Positions 8,235 through 16,360 of a stretch of 23,682 nt of DNA are shown here, one piece after another. A program made the translations under genes and the position numbers. The notes under the pieces were generated by a model, which did no database searches, was not told the DNA's origin, and saw nothing but the letters and a program-made list of their open reading frames with translations. Source of the DNA: an uncultured Prevotellaceae bacterium (GTDB lineage: Bacteria > Bacteroidota > Bacteroidia > Bacteroidales > Bacteroidaceae); the NCBI GenBank assembly GCA_902771155.1, contig CACXVS010000041.1:1-23682 (forward strand), read 5' to 3'. The first letter of the stretch is position 1. The number at the start of each line of letters is the position of its first letter.

Positions 8235-8691
8235 GATGGTCTTGTTTGAATTCTGTTCCACTATAATTAATGCGCAAGGCATAACTCTTCTGCAGGGCCT
8301 GCTTCACATCGCTAATCAGTCCCATAGGCGTCTTGCGGTCTGCTCTCAGACTAACCGTCAGGTGTTCCTGATTCTCTGGCGACATGGTTCCTTTGAGTTG
8401 TTCGATACGCCCTGGGATATCCTCTACCTTCACGATGTCACCATTCAACTGCACATGCCAATCATTACCTGCACGTCCTATATAGATGTTTACCACAGAA
8501 GATTTGTTGGCCAGTTTCTTCATCTCCACCCCCTGAGGTACTTGGTAGCGCACCTTCACCTCGTCGCTTCGCATGTGGGTGACGATCATGAAGAAAAACA
8601 ATACCGTGAATATCAGGTCGGGCATCGAAGCCATATTCAGCGACGGCACATTCTGCCGCTTCCTGCGAAACATGCTTTGCATGGGTCTCAT
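8227..8691 (-). CDS. exbD: ExbD/TolR-type biopolymer transport protein (second copy)
   Basis: 154 residues. A short basic cytoplasmic tail is followed by one membrane helix (about 22-40) that contains the essential membrane Asp of the family at D25 (MPDLIFTVLFFFM). The rest is a periplasmic domain. With ExbB and the first ExbD it should form the proton-driven motor that energises TonB or a Tol-like system in the inner membrane. It overlaps the first exbD by four bases (ATGA) and the Lrp gene by eight. The helix after D25 lacks the usual LLIFFLV form seen in the first copy, suggesting the two subunits have separate roles. Confidence 0.92.
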   Translation of the reverse strand: MRPMQSMFRRKRQNVPSLNMASMPDLIFTVLFFFMIVTHMRSDEVKVRYQVPQGVEMKKLANKSSVVNIYIGRAGNDWHVQLNGDIVKVEDIPGRIEQLKGTMSPENQEHLTVSLRADRKTPMGLISDVKQALQKSYALRINYSGTEFKQDHHE

Positions 8692-9209
8692 TTTGCACCT
8701 CCTTCCTCAATGGGCAGTTCACTGATGCGCTGGGGATAATAGTCATTAATATCGGCCCTTTCATCACCCGCACAACGCAGATAGCTCTTCCCATAGTGTT
8801 CCTGTGCATAACGCTCACGGAAAGTCATATAAGTATTCACGATAGTGTTCTGCACTTGGAAATAAGTCTCGTAACTCGTAGCGCGATCAGCCTGAACGGA
8901 CACCACATGCGCCGTACGGTTGACATTGATCATCGCTGCCACAGCATCCGAAAGTTCCTGTAGAGTGACTTGCTTCCCATCACAAGTCAGACGGTTCTCT
9001 GCATCAATTTCCACCTTCACTACGAGGTCCTTGTTGATATCTGTAGGCTGTTGTTGTTCCATGGGCGGTGGAGCCATCTGGCGCAACAAGCCCTTCTCTG
9101 TGTCCATCGACGATGTCACCAGAAAGAAGATCAACAGCATAAACGAGATATCTGCCGTCGATGTTGTGTTCAGCTCCGGAATCTGCCTATGATAGCGCTT
9201 ACGAAACAT
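8688..9209 (-). CDS. exbD: ExbD/TolR-type biopolymer transport protein (first copy)
   Basis: 173 residues from the ATG at 9209, where MFRKRYHRQIPELN matches the usual ExbD start; the frame stays open to 9362 but that extension does not look like ExbD. The membrane helix covers about 18-34 with the family's essential Asp at D20 (STADISFMLLIFFLV). A Pro/Gln linker (46-56) leads to the periplasmic domain. The start lies 40 bases inside the preceding small membrane protein gene in another frame. Expected to join ExbB and the second ExbD in an inner-membrane proton-driven complex. Confidence 0.92.
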   Translation of the reverse strand: MFRKRYHRQIPELNTTSTADISFMLLIFFLVTSSMDTEKGLLRQMAPPPMEQQQPTDINKDLVVKVEIDAENRLTCDGKQVTLQELSDAVAAMINVNRTAHVVSVQADRATSYETYFQVQNTIVNTYMTFRERYAQEHYGKSYLRCAGDERADINDYYPQRISELPIEEGGAK

Positions 9210-9529
9210 CCGATGATCAGTAGGATTGAGGTATAGATAAACATATCCGTCGTCTTCAGCCAGAACACGTCGGTAAAGAGGGTGCCATTGGTAACGACGG
9301 GAGAGGATGAGCCAAATAGGAAGGTTACTATCAGGCAGACAACAAATGCGATGGCCACGCACCAGCCTATTCTGCCTGCAGGCACACCGTTAATAATATC
9401 GTCGCCCTTTCGTCTGTTGCGCATCCCATGCCACACGCTATAGGCAGTCACGCCCAAGGCAGCGACAATCATTACATACATCAGCCACAGGGCGATGTCA
9501 GCGATAGCAGGAGATACGAAACTGTTCAT
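9170..9529 (-). CDS. Small membrane protein of the exb operon
   Basis: 119 residues with three likely membrane helices (about 8-30, 52-72, 92-112). Not a family I can name. It starts directly after the exbB stop (TAAATG, no gap) and its 3' end overlaps exbD by 40 bases. A small membrane gene between exbB and exbD seems to recur in Bacteroidetes, so it may be an accessory subunit of the motor; this is inference from position. Confidence 0.8.
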   Translation of the reverse strand: MNSFVSPAIADIALWLMYVMIVAALGVTAYSVWHGMRNRRKGDDIINGVPAGRIGWCVAIAFVVCLIVTFLFGSSSPVVTNGTLFTDVFWLKTTDMFIYTSILLIIGCFVSAIIGRFRS

Positions 9530-10351
9530 TTACTTATTTCTCAGTTTATAGTCGGTAATCATGTCGAGCAGCGAGATGGCGCTCTCTTCCATCTGAGCCG
9601 TCAGTCGCTCAATCTTCGAGAGGATATAGCTATAGAAGAGTTGCAGTATCAGGGCGACAACGATACCGAAGATGGTGGTTATCAGTGCCACCTTCATACC
9701 CTGAGCCACAATAGTGGGGCCTATGTCTCCTGCTTGTTGTATCTTGTCGAAAGCCATCACCATACCGATGACCGTACCCAGGAATCCCAGTGAGGGTGCC
9801 ATGGCAATGAAGAGTTTGATCCACGAACAGCCTTTCTCCAGATTGGCCGCCTGCAAACCTCCGTAATTGGCAATGCTGCGCTCAATGGCATCGATAGGCT
9901 GTTTGATATGGAGCAGACCCTGATAACAGACTGAGGCCACTGGCCCCCGAGTGTTCTTGCAGAGCTGTTTGGCTCCCTCCACATCGTCTTCCTTCAGCTT
10001 ATTCTCAATGTCGTCCATCAACTTGTAGGCCTTAATCTCCGACAGCGTCAAATAGATGATACGCTCAATACAGAAGGCCAGTCCCAACACCAGTGCCAAG
10101 GCCACCAACGACATAAAGCCCACGTTTCCATCAATAAACTTAGTCTTCAACTGCTTGTGCAGTCCGCCTTCAGCCTCTTCAACTTCGATATCGGCATCAT
10201 CCACCAGCATGGCGTCAGCAACTATAGAGTCGGCACTGGCCAAAGAGTCCACCATGGCCACACTGTCCTTGACTAAGTTTGTTTGCGATTCGACGGCTTG
10301 CGGAATAGCGAGCAAGCCTATCATCGAGAACAGAATAATCAGTCTTTTCAT
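9530..10351 (-). CDS. exbB: ExbB/TolQ/MotA-type proton channel protein
   Basis: 273 residues. A signal-like hydrophobic segment (1-22) and an acidic Asp/Ser-rich stretch (28-62) precede the channel domain, as is usual for Bacteroidetes ExbB. Channel helices lie at about 77-97, 178-202 and 219-240. The family signature is clear: APSLGFLGTVIGMVMAF (185-201) and MKVALITTIFGIVVALI (219-235), with the conserved Thr/Gly residues of the proton path. First gene of the exb operon, which continues with a small membrane gene, two exbD and an Lrp regulator. A hairpin sits just before its start (10356-10375); no clear -7 box is visible. Confidence 0.94.
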   Translation of the reverse strand: MKRLIILFSMIGLLAIPQAVESQTNLVKDSVAMVDSLASADSIVADAMLVDDADIEVEEAEGGLHKQLKTKFIDGNVGFMSLVALALVLGLAFCIERIIYLTLSEIKAYKLMDDIENKLKEDDVEGAKQLCKNTRGPVASVCYQGLLHIKQPIDAIERSIANYGGLQAANLEKGCSWIKLFIAMAPSLGFLGTVIGMVMAFDKIQQAGDIGPTIVAQGMKVALITTIFGIVVALILQLFYSYILSKIERLTAQMEESAISLLDMITDYKLRNK

Positions 10352-10355
10352 AAAC

Positions 10356-10375
10356 TTTGTTTTTGAGAAAACAAA
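10356..10375 (-). promoter_or_regulatory. Hairpin in the exbB leader
   Basis: TTTGTTTT (10356-10363) and AAAACAAA (10368-10375) are perfect inverted repeats around a four-base loop, four bases upstream of the exbB start codon. It could hinder or tune initiation, or be an operator; its A/T composition makes the RNA stem weak. Confidence 0.35.
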
Positions 10376-10414
10376 CTTTCAAAGCTCTTTCCTAAATCGC
10401 TTTGAATCCTTTTC

Positions 10415-10454
10415 GCGGAGAGAACAGGAAACTCCTTATGGAGCTTTGAACCTG
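10415..10454 (-). repeat. Partial copy of the tRNA-Ser 3' end
   Basis: The 15 bases GCGGAGAGAACAGGA at 10415-10429 repeat exactly the tRNA 3' end and flank at 10463-10477. On the minus strand the copy reads CAGGTTCAAA, then a 15-base insert, then TCCTGTTCTCTCCGC, so it preserves the T-arm and acceptor strand of the tRNA but with its T-loop enlarged by the hairpin CTCC-TTAT-GGAG. It looks like a degenerate tRNA fragment or an attachment-site duplication. Confidence 0.65.
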
Positions 10455-10463
10455 TTCATCCTG

Positions 10464-10551
10464 CGGAGAGAACAGGATTCGAACCTGCGAGCCAGTTTTG
10501 CCGGCTACACGCTTTCCAGGCGTGCCTCTTCAACCACTCGAGCACCTCTCC
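10464..10551 (-). tRNA. tRNA-Ser (GGA anticodon)
   Basis: 88 bases. The acceptor stem pairs GGAGAGG with TCTCTCC (one G-U), discriminator G. The anticodon stem CACGC/GCGTG encloses CTGGAAA, giving anticodon GGA (serine UCC/UCU). A long variable arm (GCCGGCAAAACTGGC) is typical of class II serine tRNAs. The T-loop TTCGAAT is normal. CCA is not encoded. A TAACTTTG box at 10645-10652 is the likely -7 element. Confidence 0.96.
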
Positions 10552-10644
10552 TTTTAAGTTAAGCGGATGCAATGCTGCAATTAAGCGAAAGCCATCAAAC
10601 GTGCTTGAATGGCCAGGCGTGAGCAGTATCGCAAATTCAGTTTG

Positions 10645-10652
10645 CAAAGTTA
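10645..10652 (-). promoter_or_regulatory. -7 box upstream of tRNA-Ser
   Basis: TAACTTTG on the minus strand matches TAnnTTTG. No -33 TTTG is found at the right distance. The tRNA begins about 93 bases downstream, so a processed leader would be needed. The rest of the 10552-10677 gap holds only small inverted repeats. Confidence 0.4.
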
Positions 10653-10677
10653 GTGCTTTTACCCCACATTCCGCTGA

Positions 10678-11451
10678 TTACACACGTATATTTAATATTT
10701 TTTCGCAGTTTGCATTCGTCTGCCTCTCCACTTCCTGCTCGCTCACGCCATAGACTTCAGCCAGTCGTTTCATCACATAAGCCACGAAAGCAGGTTCGTT
10801 GCGCTCACCTCTTTTTGGCACAGGGGCCATATAGGGAGCATCGGTCTCGAGCACAATCCTGTTCAGAGGCACATGCTCTGCGAGCACTTCGGGCAGATGC
10901 GACTTTTTAAACGTCAGCACACCTCCTATGCCCAGTGCAAACCCCTCAAACTGAAGCAGTTCCTTCGCCTCCTGGGCATTACCTGTAAAGCAGTGGAAGA
11001 TACCTCCATGGAGCTGGTCTTTGTAGCGTTTCAAGATTGTCACCAACTCATTTTGTGCCTTCCTGCAGTGAATCATCAAGGGCAACTTATACTCCACGGC
11101 CCACTTCACTTGTTCCTCAAATGCCTCCATTTGTTCCTTCTCGAACTCACGACTCCAGTAGAAATCGAGTCCTACCTCACCAATAGCCACAGGATTACAC
11201 GACAACACACCCAGTCTGATGCCAGCACACTCTGCCTTCCAATTCTCCTTCACCTCTTCTGGATGCAGACCATACATGGGATAGCAGAAGTTGGGATACT
11301 TTTCACAGAGCAAAAACGCCTCGACGGTTGATTTCAGATCGATGGCTGGTATGCCAATAGCCTGCACCCCAGCCTCCTTGGCTCTGGTTACGACGGCTTC
11401 GAGATCCTCCTTAAACTCTTCGCCATTCAAGTGGCAGTGTGTATCTATCAT
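10678..11451 (-). CDS. TatD-family metal-dependent hydrolase
   Basis: 257 residues, the normal length of TatD/YcfH-type enzymes, which are metal-dependent deoxyribonucleases. All expected metal ligands are present: H5 and H7 (MIDTHCHL), E92 (GEVGLDFYWSRE), H128 (MIHCR), H153 (FHCFTG) and D204 (ETDAPY). A full-length TIM-barrel enzyme without a signal peptide, so cytoplasmic. Its start overlaps the stop of the polyprenyl synthetase gene by four bases (ATGA), making it the last gene of the tonB-synthetase-tatD operon. The biological substrate is not certain for this subfamily. Confidence 0.94.
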   Translation of the reverse strand: MIDTHCHLNGEEFKEDLEAVVTRAKEAGVQAIGIPAIDLKSTVEAFLLCEKYPNFCYPMYGLHPEEVKENWKAECAGIRLGVLSCNPVAIGEVGLDFYWSREFEKEQMEAFEEQVKWAVEYKLPLMIHCRKAQNELVTILKRYKDQLHGGIFHCFTGNAQEAKELLQFEGFALGIGGVLTFKKSHLPEVLAEHVPLNRIVLETDAPYMAPVPKRGERNEPAFVAYVMKRLAEVYGVSEQEVERQTNANCEKILNIRV

Positions 11452-12431
11452 GACTGTCTTTTCATCATGGCTGCGGCATAGGCTTTCAACTCCGCCTTGC
11501 GCTCCTCAGCGACATTCACCTTATCCATATATTCCTGAGCCAGGGCATAGCAGGCCTCCATCTTCTGTTCGCAGAGTTCCCTGATACCTATCTCGTCGTA
11601 GAGTCTTGTCACGGCCTTCACCTTTTCCTCGCGGTCAAACTCAGCAGCCTCGATCCACCTGGTCAGTTCCTCGCGCTGAGCGGGATTAGCCCTGTTTACA
11701 GCGTTAATCAGCATATAGGTCTTCTTGTTCGAGGTAATGTCACCTCCGATGTTCTTGCCGAACACCTTCGGATCGCCATACACGTCGAGCAGGTCGTCCT
11801 GCAGTTGGAAGGCCAGACCTATCTGCTCGCCAAACATATACAAGTTGTCCTGATCCTCCTTCGAGGCCCCAGCCAGGATAGCGCCAATCTTGACGGCACA
11901 AGCCAGCAGCACACTGGTCTTCAGGCGGATCATCTCCACATACTCGTCTTCCGTCACGTCATTACGCGTCTCAAACTCCACGTCCAGCTGCTGCCCCTCG
12001 TCGATCTCCAGGGTGGTCTCCGTAAAGAGGTTTATCACAGCCTGCAACTTATCCGCCTCGCACTGTCCCATTCTCTGGAAAGCCTGAAGCAGCATCGTGT
12101 CGCCCGAGAGGATGGCTTGGTTGGGGTTCCATTTCCTGTGTACTGTCTCGTGTCCGCGCCGCATGTCGGCATTGTCCATCAAGTCATCGTGCAATAATGT
12201 AAAGTTGTGATAAGTCTCCAGAGCGATGGCCTGCGTCATAATGCGCTCCGGATCGTCCTTATAGAGGTTATAGGCCAAGAGCATCAACACCGGCCTTACG
12301 CGCTTGCCCCCCAGACTCAGCACATACTGAATAGGGGCATAGAGAGTAGAGGGCTTGCGATCATAGACAATCGACTCCAGCGCCTCGTTCACCTTCTTCA
12401 ATAATTCCTCAGCTCGATACATTTCTTTCAT
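11448..12431 (-). CDS. Trans-polyprenyl diphosphate synthase
   Basis: 327 residues. It condenses isopentenyl diphosphate with an allylic diphosphate to make linear prenyl diphosphates for quinones or cell-wall carriers. The first Asp-rich motif is D82-D83-x-x-D86 (LLHDDLMDNADMRRG) and the second is D212-D213-x-x-D216 (LQDDLLDVYGD). GGKRVRP (41-47) is the diphosphate-binding start. Five residues before the first motif is F77, a position that tends to limit chain length, so a short product (C15-C20) is possible but not certain. ATG at 12431 follows GGAAAAGAAAT; an ATG three codons in is an alternative. It starts 35 bases after tonB. Confidence 0.93.
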   Translation of the reverse strand: MKEMYRAEELLKKVNEALESIVYDRKPSTLYAPIQYVLSLGGKRVRPVLMLLAYNLYKDDPERIMTQAIALETYHNFTLLHDDLMDNADMRRGHETVHRKWNPNQAILSGDTMLLQAFQRMGQCEADKLQAVINLFTETTLEIDEGQQLDVEFETRNDVTEDEYVEMIRLKTSVLLACAVKIGAILAGASKEDQDNLYMFGEQIGLAFQLQDDLLDVYGDPKVFGKNIGGDITSNKKTYMLINAVNRANPAQREELTRWIEAAEFDREEKVKAVTRLYDEIGIRELCEQKMEACYALAQEYMDKVNVAEERKAELKAYAAAMMKRQS

Positions 12432-12466
12432 TATTTCTTTTCCACATTATTTCGTTGTCTTATTTC

Positions 12467-13159
12467 CTAAAAGTCCCTGAACACGATGGGAATACACACC
12501 TTGGTCCTGCAGGGTTTGGCATTCATCATACCCGCCTGCCAATTGGGCATCATCCTCAGCACGCGCATCACTTCCGCATCGCATGTGGGGTCGAGTTTCT
12601 CAGTCAGTTCCAGGTCGCTCACGCTTCCGTCCTTATTCACGATAAACTGGGCCACCACTTTCCCCTTCACCTTCCGTTTGGCGGCTGATTCAGGATACTT
12701 CAGGTTCTTTGTGAGCCACTTCACAAACTCAGCGGCACCACCAGGAAACTGCGGCAGATCCTCCACCACCCTGAAATCCACGGGCTCGTTATACATATCC
12801 ACCACCTCGGGCTTCGCTTCCTCCTCTACTTTCTCGGCCTTCTCCAGTTCCTGAGGTTCAGGCTGTTCCTGAGGCAGTTCCACGTCCTCATCCACCAGAT
12901 GCAGTTCCTCCGACTTAGGCAGTTCCTCCACCTTTTCCTGTGGCAGCATCATCGGTATTTCGTCCTTATCGCGCTTCAGGGGTTGCAGATCCATCTCTGC
13001 CTCCAGATCCTCATCACTGTCGAAGAAAGTCCAGCCTGCGTCAGAGCTGTTCCACTCCAGGGCAACAAACAGCATAGCCAGCGCCACCACCAGTCCCAAC
13101 AGGAACCTTTGCGCCTGGCGCCCTTCCAGATCTGCCTCCTGACTTTTCCTCGATTCCAT
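12467..13159 (-). CDS. tonB: TonB-family energy transducer
   Basis: 230 residues with the TonB plan: a short cytoplasmic start, one membrane helix (about 18-36), a Glu/Pro-rich periplasmic spacer (about 60-125), and a C-terminal TonB domain (about 143-230) with NLKYPESA (152-159), VNKDGSVSDLEL (174-185) and the final RTKVCIPIVF. It should carry energy from ExbB/ExbD to outer-membrane receptors. It is not in the exb operon nearby but heads its own operon with the prenyl synthase and TatD genes. The spacer is rich in Glu rather than the usual Lys-Pro repeats. The promoter region at 13192-13240 includes a tandem repeat. Confidence 0.93.
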   Translation of the reverse strand: MESRKSQEADLEGRQAQRFLLGLVVALAMLFVALEWNSSDAGWTFFDSDEDLEAEMDLQPLKRDKDEIPMMLPQEKVEELPKSEELHLVDEDVELPQEQPEPQELEKAEKVEEEAKPEVVDMYNEPVDFRVVEDLPQFPGGAAEFVKWLTKNLKYPESAAKRKVKGKVVAQFIVNKDGSVSDLELTEKLDPTCDAEVMRVLRMMPNWQAGMMNAKPCRTKVCIPIVFRDF

Positions 13160-13191
13160 AATAAAAGCGCGATTATTACGTTATTTGATTG

Positions 13192-13199
13192 CAAAGGTA
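13192..13199 (-). promoter_or_regulatory. -7 box of the tonB operon
   Basis: TACCTTTG on the minus strand, matching TAnnTTTG. The base 19 positions upstream begins TTTT (13222-13219) instead of TTTG, and this lies within the 8-bp tandem repeat. The start codon is 33 bases downstream of the box. Confidence 0.6.
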
Positions 13200-13201
13200 A
13201 T

Positions 13202-13240
13202 AAAAAGGTAAAAAAGTAAAAAGGTTAAAAAGTAAAAAGC
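13202..13240. repeat. 8-bp tandem repeat, nearly five copies
   Basis: Units AAAAAGGT (13202), AAAAAAGT (13210), AAAAAGGT (13218), TAAAAAGT (13226) and AAAAAGC (13234) follow one another without gaps. The array lies between divergent tonB and porQ and covers the position of the tonB -33 element. Confidence 0.8.
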
Positions 13241-13263
13241 AAAAGAAATTAAGAATAATTTTA

Positions 13264-13271
13264 TAACTTTG
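13264..13271 (+). promoter_or_regulatory. -7 box of the porQ operon
   Basis: TAACTTTG matches TAnnTTTG, with the porQ start codon 25 bases downstream. No TTTG is seen at the -33 position; the upstream sequence is A-rich. Confidence 0.6.
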
Positions 13272-13295
13272 CAGCGAATTTAGAAAAGAAGTGAG

Positions 13296-14240
13296 ATGAG
13301 AAAAAGCTTTTTCGCAGTTGTTTTCCTCTTCTTGGCCCTCTTGTCCGACGCACAGGAGAGTCAGACGGCCTACAACTTCCTGAGGCTGCCTGTCAGTGCC
13401 CATGTGGCTGCGCTCGGAGGCGAGAACATATCCCTCATCGACGACGACGCCACCCTCATCTTCCACAACCCCGCCCTCATCAACGATGTGAGCGACAAGA
13501 CCATCAACCTCAACTTCATGACCTACATGCAGGGCGCGAAGACGGCCAGTGCCTCGTTTCTGAAAGCCGCTGGCGATCGTGGCACCTGGGGCGTCACCGC
13601 CCAATACATGGACTATGGTTCCATGAAGGAAACCACGGCCGACCATCAGGAGCTCGGCACCTTCTCTGCACGCGACATCGGCCTCGGAGGTACCTTTGCC
13701 TATGCCCTCACCAACCAGATCAGCGGAGGCGTCACCGCCAAGGTCGTTTCCTCACATATCGCAGGCTATAGCTCTCTGGCCGTTGGCATCGACCTAGGTG
13801 TCGATTACTTCAACGAAGACCTCGACCTCAGCATCGCTGCCGTAGCCCGCAACCTCGGTGGACAGGTCAAGGCCTACGACGACGACTTCGAGCGCATTCC
13901 CTTCGACCTCCAGTTGGGCGCCACCAAGCGCCTTGGCCACTCCCCCCTTCGCTTCTCAGCCACGCTCTCGCGCCTCCACGACTGGAGCCAGGCCTTCGGC
14001 CGTCATCTCGCTGTGGGTGCCGATGTGCTGTTAGGCTATAACATCTACCTCGCAGCAGGCTATAACTTCCGTCGTGCCAGTGAGATGAAGATCAGCGAGG
14101 GCGAGAGCAGCTCCTCCCACGGTGCCGGTCTCTCGCTGGGAGCCGGTCTCTCACTCGAACGCTTCAAACTCCATGTGGCTTACGGCAAGTACCACGTCAG
14201 TGCATCATCAATCATTATTAATATATCTTACGCATTATGA
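13296..14240 (+). CDS. porQ: Type IX secretion system protein PorQ
   Basis: 314 residues. A signal peptide (about 1-20, ending SDAQ) precedes an outer-membrane beta-strand-rich protein of the PorV/PorQ type. After the signal, [20 protein letters not shown] and the following [12 protein letters not shown] are typical of PorQ, which helps attach secreted proteins to the cell surface in the type IX system. The assignment is strengthened by the next gene, cmk: the porQ-cmk order is known from Porphyromonas. The stop overlaps the cmk start by four bases (ATGA). GC-rich codon use starts here and lasts to 17431. Confidence 0.88.
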   Translation: MRKSFFAVVFLFLALLSDAQESQTAYNFLRLPVSAHVAALGGENISLIDDDATLIFHNPALINDVSDKTINLNFMTYMQGAKTASASFLKAAGDRGTWGVTAQYMDYGSMKETTADHQELGTFSARDIGLGGTFAYALTNQISGGVTAKVVSSHIAGYSSLAVGIDLGVDYFNEDLDLSIAAVARNLGGQVKAYDDDFERIPFDLQLGATKRLGHSPLRFSATLSRLHDWSQAFGRHLAVGADVLLGYNIYLAAGYNFRRASEMKISEGESSSSHGAGLSLGAGLSLERFKLHVAYGKYHVSASSIIINISYAL

Positions 14241-14926
14241 AACGAATTACCATTGCCATCGACGGCCACAGCTCTTGCGGAAAGAGCACCATGGCCAAGG
14301 ATCTGGCCCGCGAGGTGGGCTACGTCTATGTTGACACGGGCGCCATGTACCGCTCAGTGACCCTCTACGCCCTCCGTCATGGACTCTTCAACGACGACGG
14401 TAGCGTGAAGACCGCCGAGCTCGAGGCCGCCATGCCCGACATTCAGATTACATTCCGTTTCAACAAGGAGACCGAGCGCCCCGATGCCTATCTCAACGGC
14501 AATCGTGTAGAAGACGAGATCCGCTCGCTCGAGGTATCCAACCATGTCAGCCTCATCGCTGCCGTACCCTTCGTACGTACCGCCATGGTGGCCCAGCAAC
14601 AGCGGATGGGCAAGGACAAGGGCGTGGTGATGGATGGGCGCGATATCGGCACCACCGTCTTCCCCGATGCCGAACTCAAGGTGTTTGTCACAGCCAGTGC
14701 CGAGGTACGGGCCCAACGCCGTTTCGACGAGCTCAAGGCCAAGGGCATGCCTGCCGACTACGACGACATCCTGAAGAACGTACAGGAGCGCGACTATCTC
14801 GACTCCCACCGCGAGGTGTCACCCCTGCGCAAGGCCGATGACGCCATCCTGCTCGACAACTCCCACATGACCATCGCAGAGCAGAAGGAGTGGCTACTTG
14901 AGAGATTTACAGAAAAGACTTTATAA
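14237..14926 (+). CDS. cmk: Cytidylate kinase
   Basis: 229 residues, the usual length. It transfers phosphate from ATP to CMP or dCMP in the cytoplasm. The P-loop is GHSSCGKS (10-17), the nucleotide-binding DTGAMYR sits at 33-39, and MDGRDIGT at 132-139 is the family signature; R-rich LID residues (RAQRRFDE) follow. It begins inside the porQ stop codon and is followed 17 bases later by the FadL-type gene. Confidence 0.96.
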   Translation: MKRITIAIDGHSSCGKSTMAKDLAREVGYVYVDTGAMYRSVTLYALRHGLFNDDGSVKTAELEAAMPDIQITFRFNKETERPDAYLNGNRVEDEIRSLEVSNHVSLIAAVPFVRTAMVAQQQRMGKDKGVVMDGRDIGTTVFPDAELKVFVTASAEVRAQRRFDELKAKGMPADYDDILKNVQERDYLDSHREVSPLRKADDAILLDNSHMTIAEQKEWLLERFTEKTL

Positions 14927-14943
14927 ACCAGCCCTTAACCATT

Positions 14944-16341
14944 ATGATTAAAAAATTACTCCTTACGGCCTTCTGGGCCTCGACCGTCATCTCGGCCTCA
15001 GCAGGAGGACTGATGACCAACACGAACTATCACATCGCTTTCGACCGCATGTTCGCACGCGGTGCTACCACTGAAATCGATGCAGTCTTCTCTAACCCCG
15101 CAGGTCTTGCCTGGACCCACGAGGGCTTCCAGCTCTCGCTCAACTTTCAGAAGCCCTGGCAGAATCGTGACATCGAGGCCAAAGATTATCTGGGCTCCAG
15201 CTTCGACAAGAAGTACAACGGTGTCGCCTCGGCACCCATCGTGCCCGCCCTCTTTGCCTCGTACAAGAAAGGATCGTGGGCCCTCTCTACGATGATCGGC
15301 ATCGTGGGTAGTGGCGGTTTCGTCGAGTACGACGAGGGCATCCCCATGTTCGAGGTACCCATCCGTGCCAAACTCGCTGAAGGCGGAATCATGCCCAATC
15401 AATACGCCTACCTCTCCAACATCAAGGGCAAGCAGTACATCTACGGCGGACAGATCAACATCACCCGTAAGATCAACGACAACTTCTCTGCCGCCTTTGG
15501 TATCCGAGCCAACTACTACGACGGCTACAACCGCGGTTACGTCGAGGCTATTAGTCCGTCCAGTGCAACCAATTCCATCGACCTCGTCAACCTGCGCCTC
15601 AACTGCATACAGCGCGCCTGGGGCTTCACCCCCCTCTTCAGCTTCGCCTACCACGACGACCGCCTCACCATCAGTGCCCGCTACGAACTGCGCACGAAGA
15701 TCAACACCAAGAACGACACCGAAGAGCTGTCGATCTACCAGATTGGACAAGAGCGCCCCACCGATGTAAAAGCCCTGGCCGAGCAGATGGGCAACGACAA
15801 GACCGTCGCCGCCCTCTCCCAAGCCGTTGGCGAGGATATGGCCCATAAGGTCAAGGCCTTCCTGCCCGACGAGGAGGTGCGTTACGACATGCCCTCACTG
15901 CTCTCCGTCGCTGTGGGCTATAACTTCACCCCCCAGTTGCGCGCCGCCCTCGAGTATCACTTCTTCGACGACAAGCATGCTGTGATGTATGGCAATCGCC
16001 AGAAAGAGCTCACCCACGGCACCCACGAGATCCTGGCAGGTGTAGAATACGACATCAACGAGAAGTTCACCGTCAGCTGTGGTGGTCAGCGCACCGACTA
16101 CGGCCTCTCCGACGGTTACCAGCAGAACACCTCGTTTGCCTGCGACAGCTACAGCCTCGGCCTCGGTGGCGCCTGGAACATCAACGAGAAGATGCGCCTC
16201 AACGTCAGCTACTTCTGCTCGCTCTACAGCGACTACGAGAAGGGTCCCATCCAGAAATACCAGGGCACGCCCTTTACCGGCATCGAGACCTATAGCCGCA
16301 CCAACCACGTCATTGGCGTCGGTCTTGACTACAAGTTCTAA
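14944..16341 (+). CDS. FadL/OmpP1-family outer-membrane protein
   Basis: 465 residues with a signal peptide (about 1-20). The mature start GGLMTNTNYH and the NPAGLAW motif at 51-57 are typical of the FadL/TodX (OmpP1) family, beta-barrels that let hydrophobic compounds cross the outer membrane. The C-terminus ends in an aromatic residue (GLDYKF), as expected for barrel assembly. The transported compound cannot be named. It begins 17 bases after cmk and is probably co-transcribed with it. Confidence 0.88.
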   Translation: MIKKLLLTAFWASTVISASAGGLMTNTNYHIAFDRMFARGATTEIDAVFSNPAGLAWTHEGFQLSLNFQKPWQNRDIEAKDYLGSSFDKKYNGVASAPIVPALFASYKKGSWALSTMIGIVGSGGFVEYDEGIPMFEVPIRAKLAEGGIMPNQYAYLSNIKGKQYIYGGQINITRKINDNFSAAFGIRANYYDGYNRGYVEAISPSSATNSIDLVNLRLNCIQRAWGFTPLFSFAYHDDRLTISARYELRTKINTKNDTEELSIYQIGQERPTDVKALAEQMGNDKTVAALSQAVGEDMAHKVKAFLPDEEVRYDMPSLLSVAVGYNFTPQLRAALEYHFFDDKHAVMYGNRQKELTHGTHEILAGVEYDINEKFTVSCGGQRTDYGLSDGYQQNTSFACDSYSLGLGGAWNINEKMRLNVSYFCSLYSDYEKGPIQKYQGTPFTGIETYSRTNHVIGVGLDYKF

Positions 16342-16360
16342 CATCTAAATATAATAAGGT

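Noticed and set aside
9210..9362. N-terminal extension of the first exbD to 9362
   Set aside because: The added residues do not resemble ExbD and lie entirely in the small membrane protein gene; the ATG at 9209 gives the usual ExbD start.
10456..10647. Short minus-strand frame over the tRNA
   Set aside because: It is an incidental translation of the tRNA-Ser gene and its leader.
14998..15846. 282-residue minus-strand frame opposite the FadL-type gene
   Set aside because: Its Val/Gly/Asp-rich composition is the mirror of a GC-rich coding strand; the plus-strand gene is clearly real.
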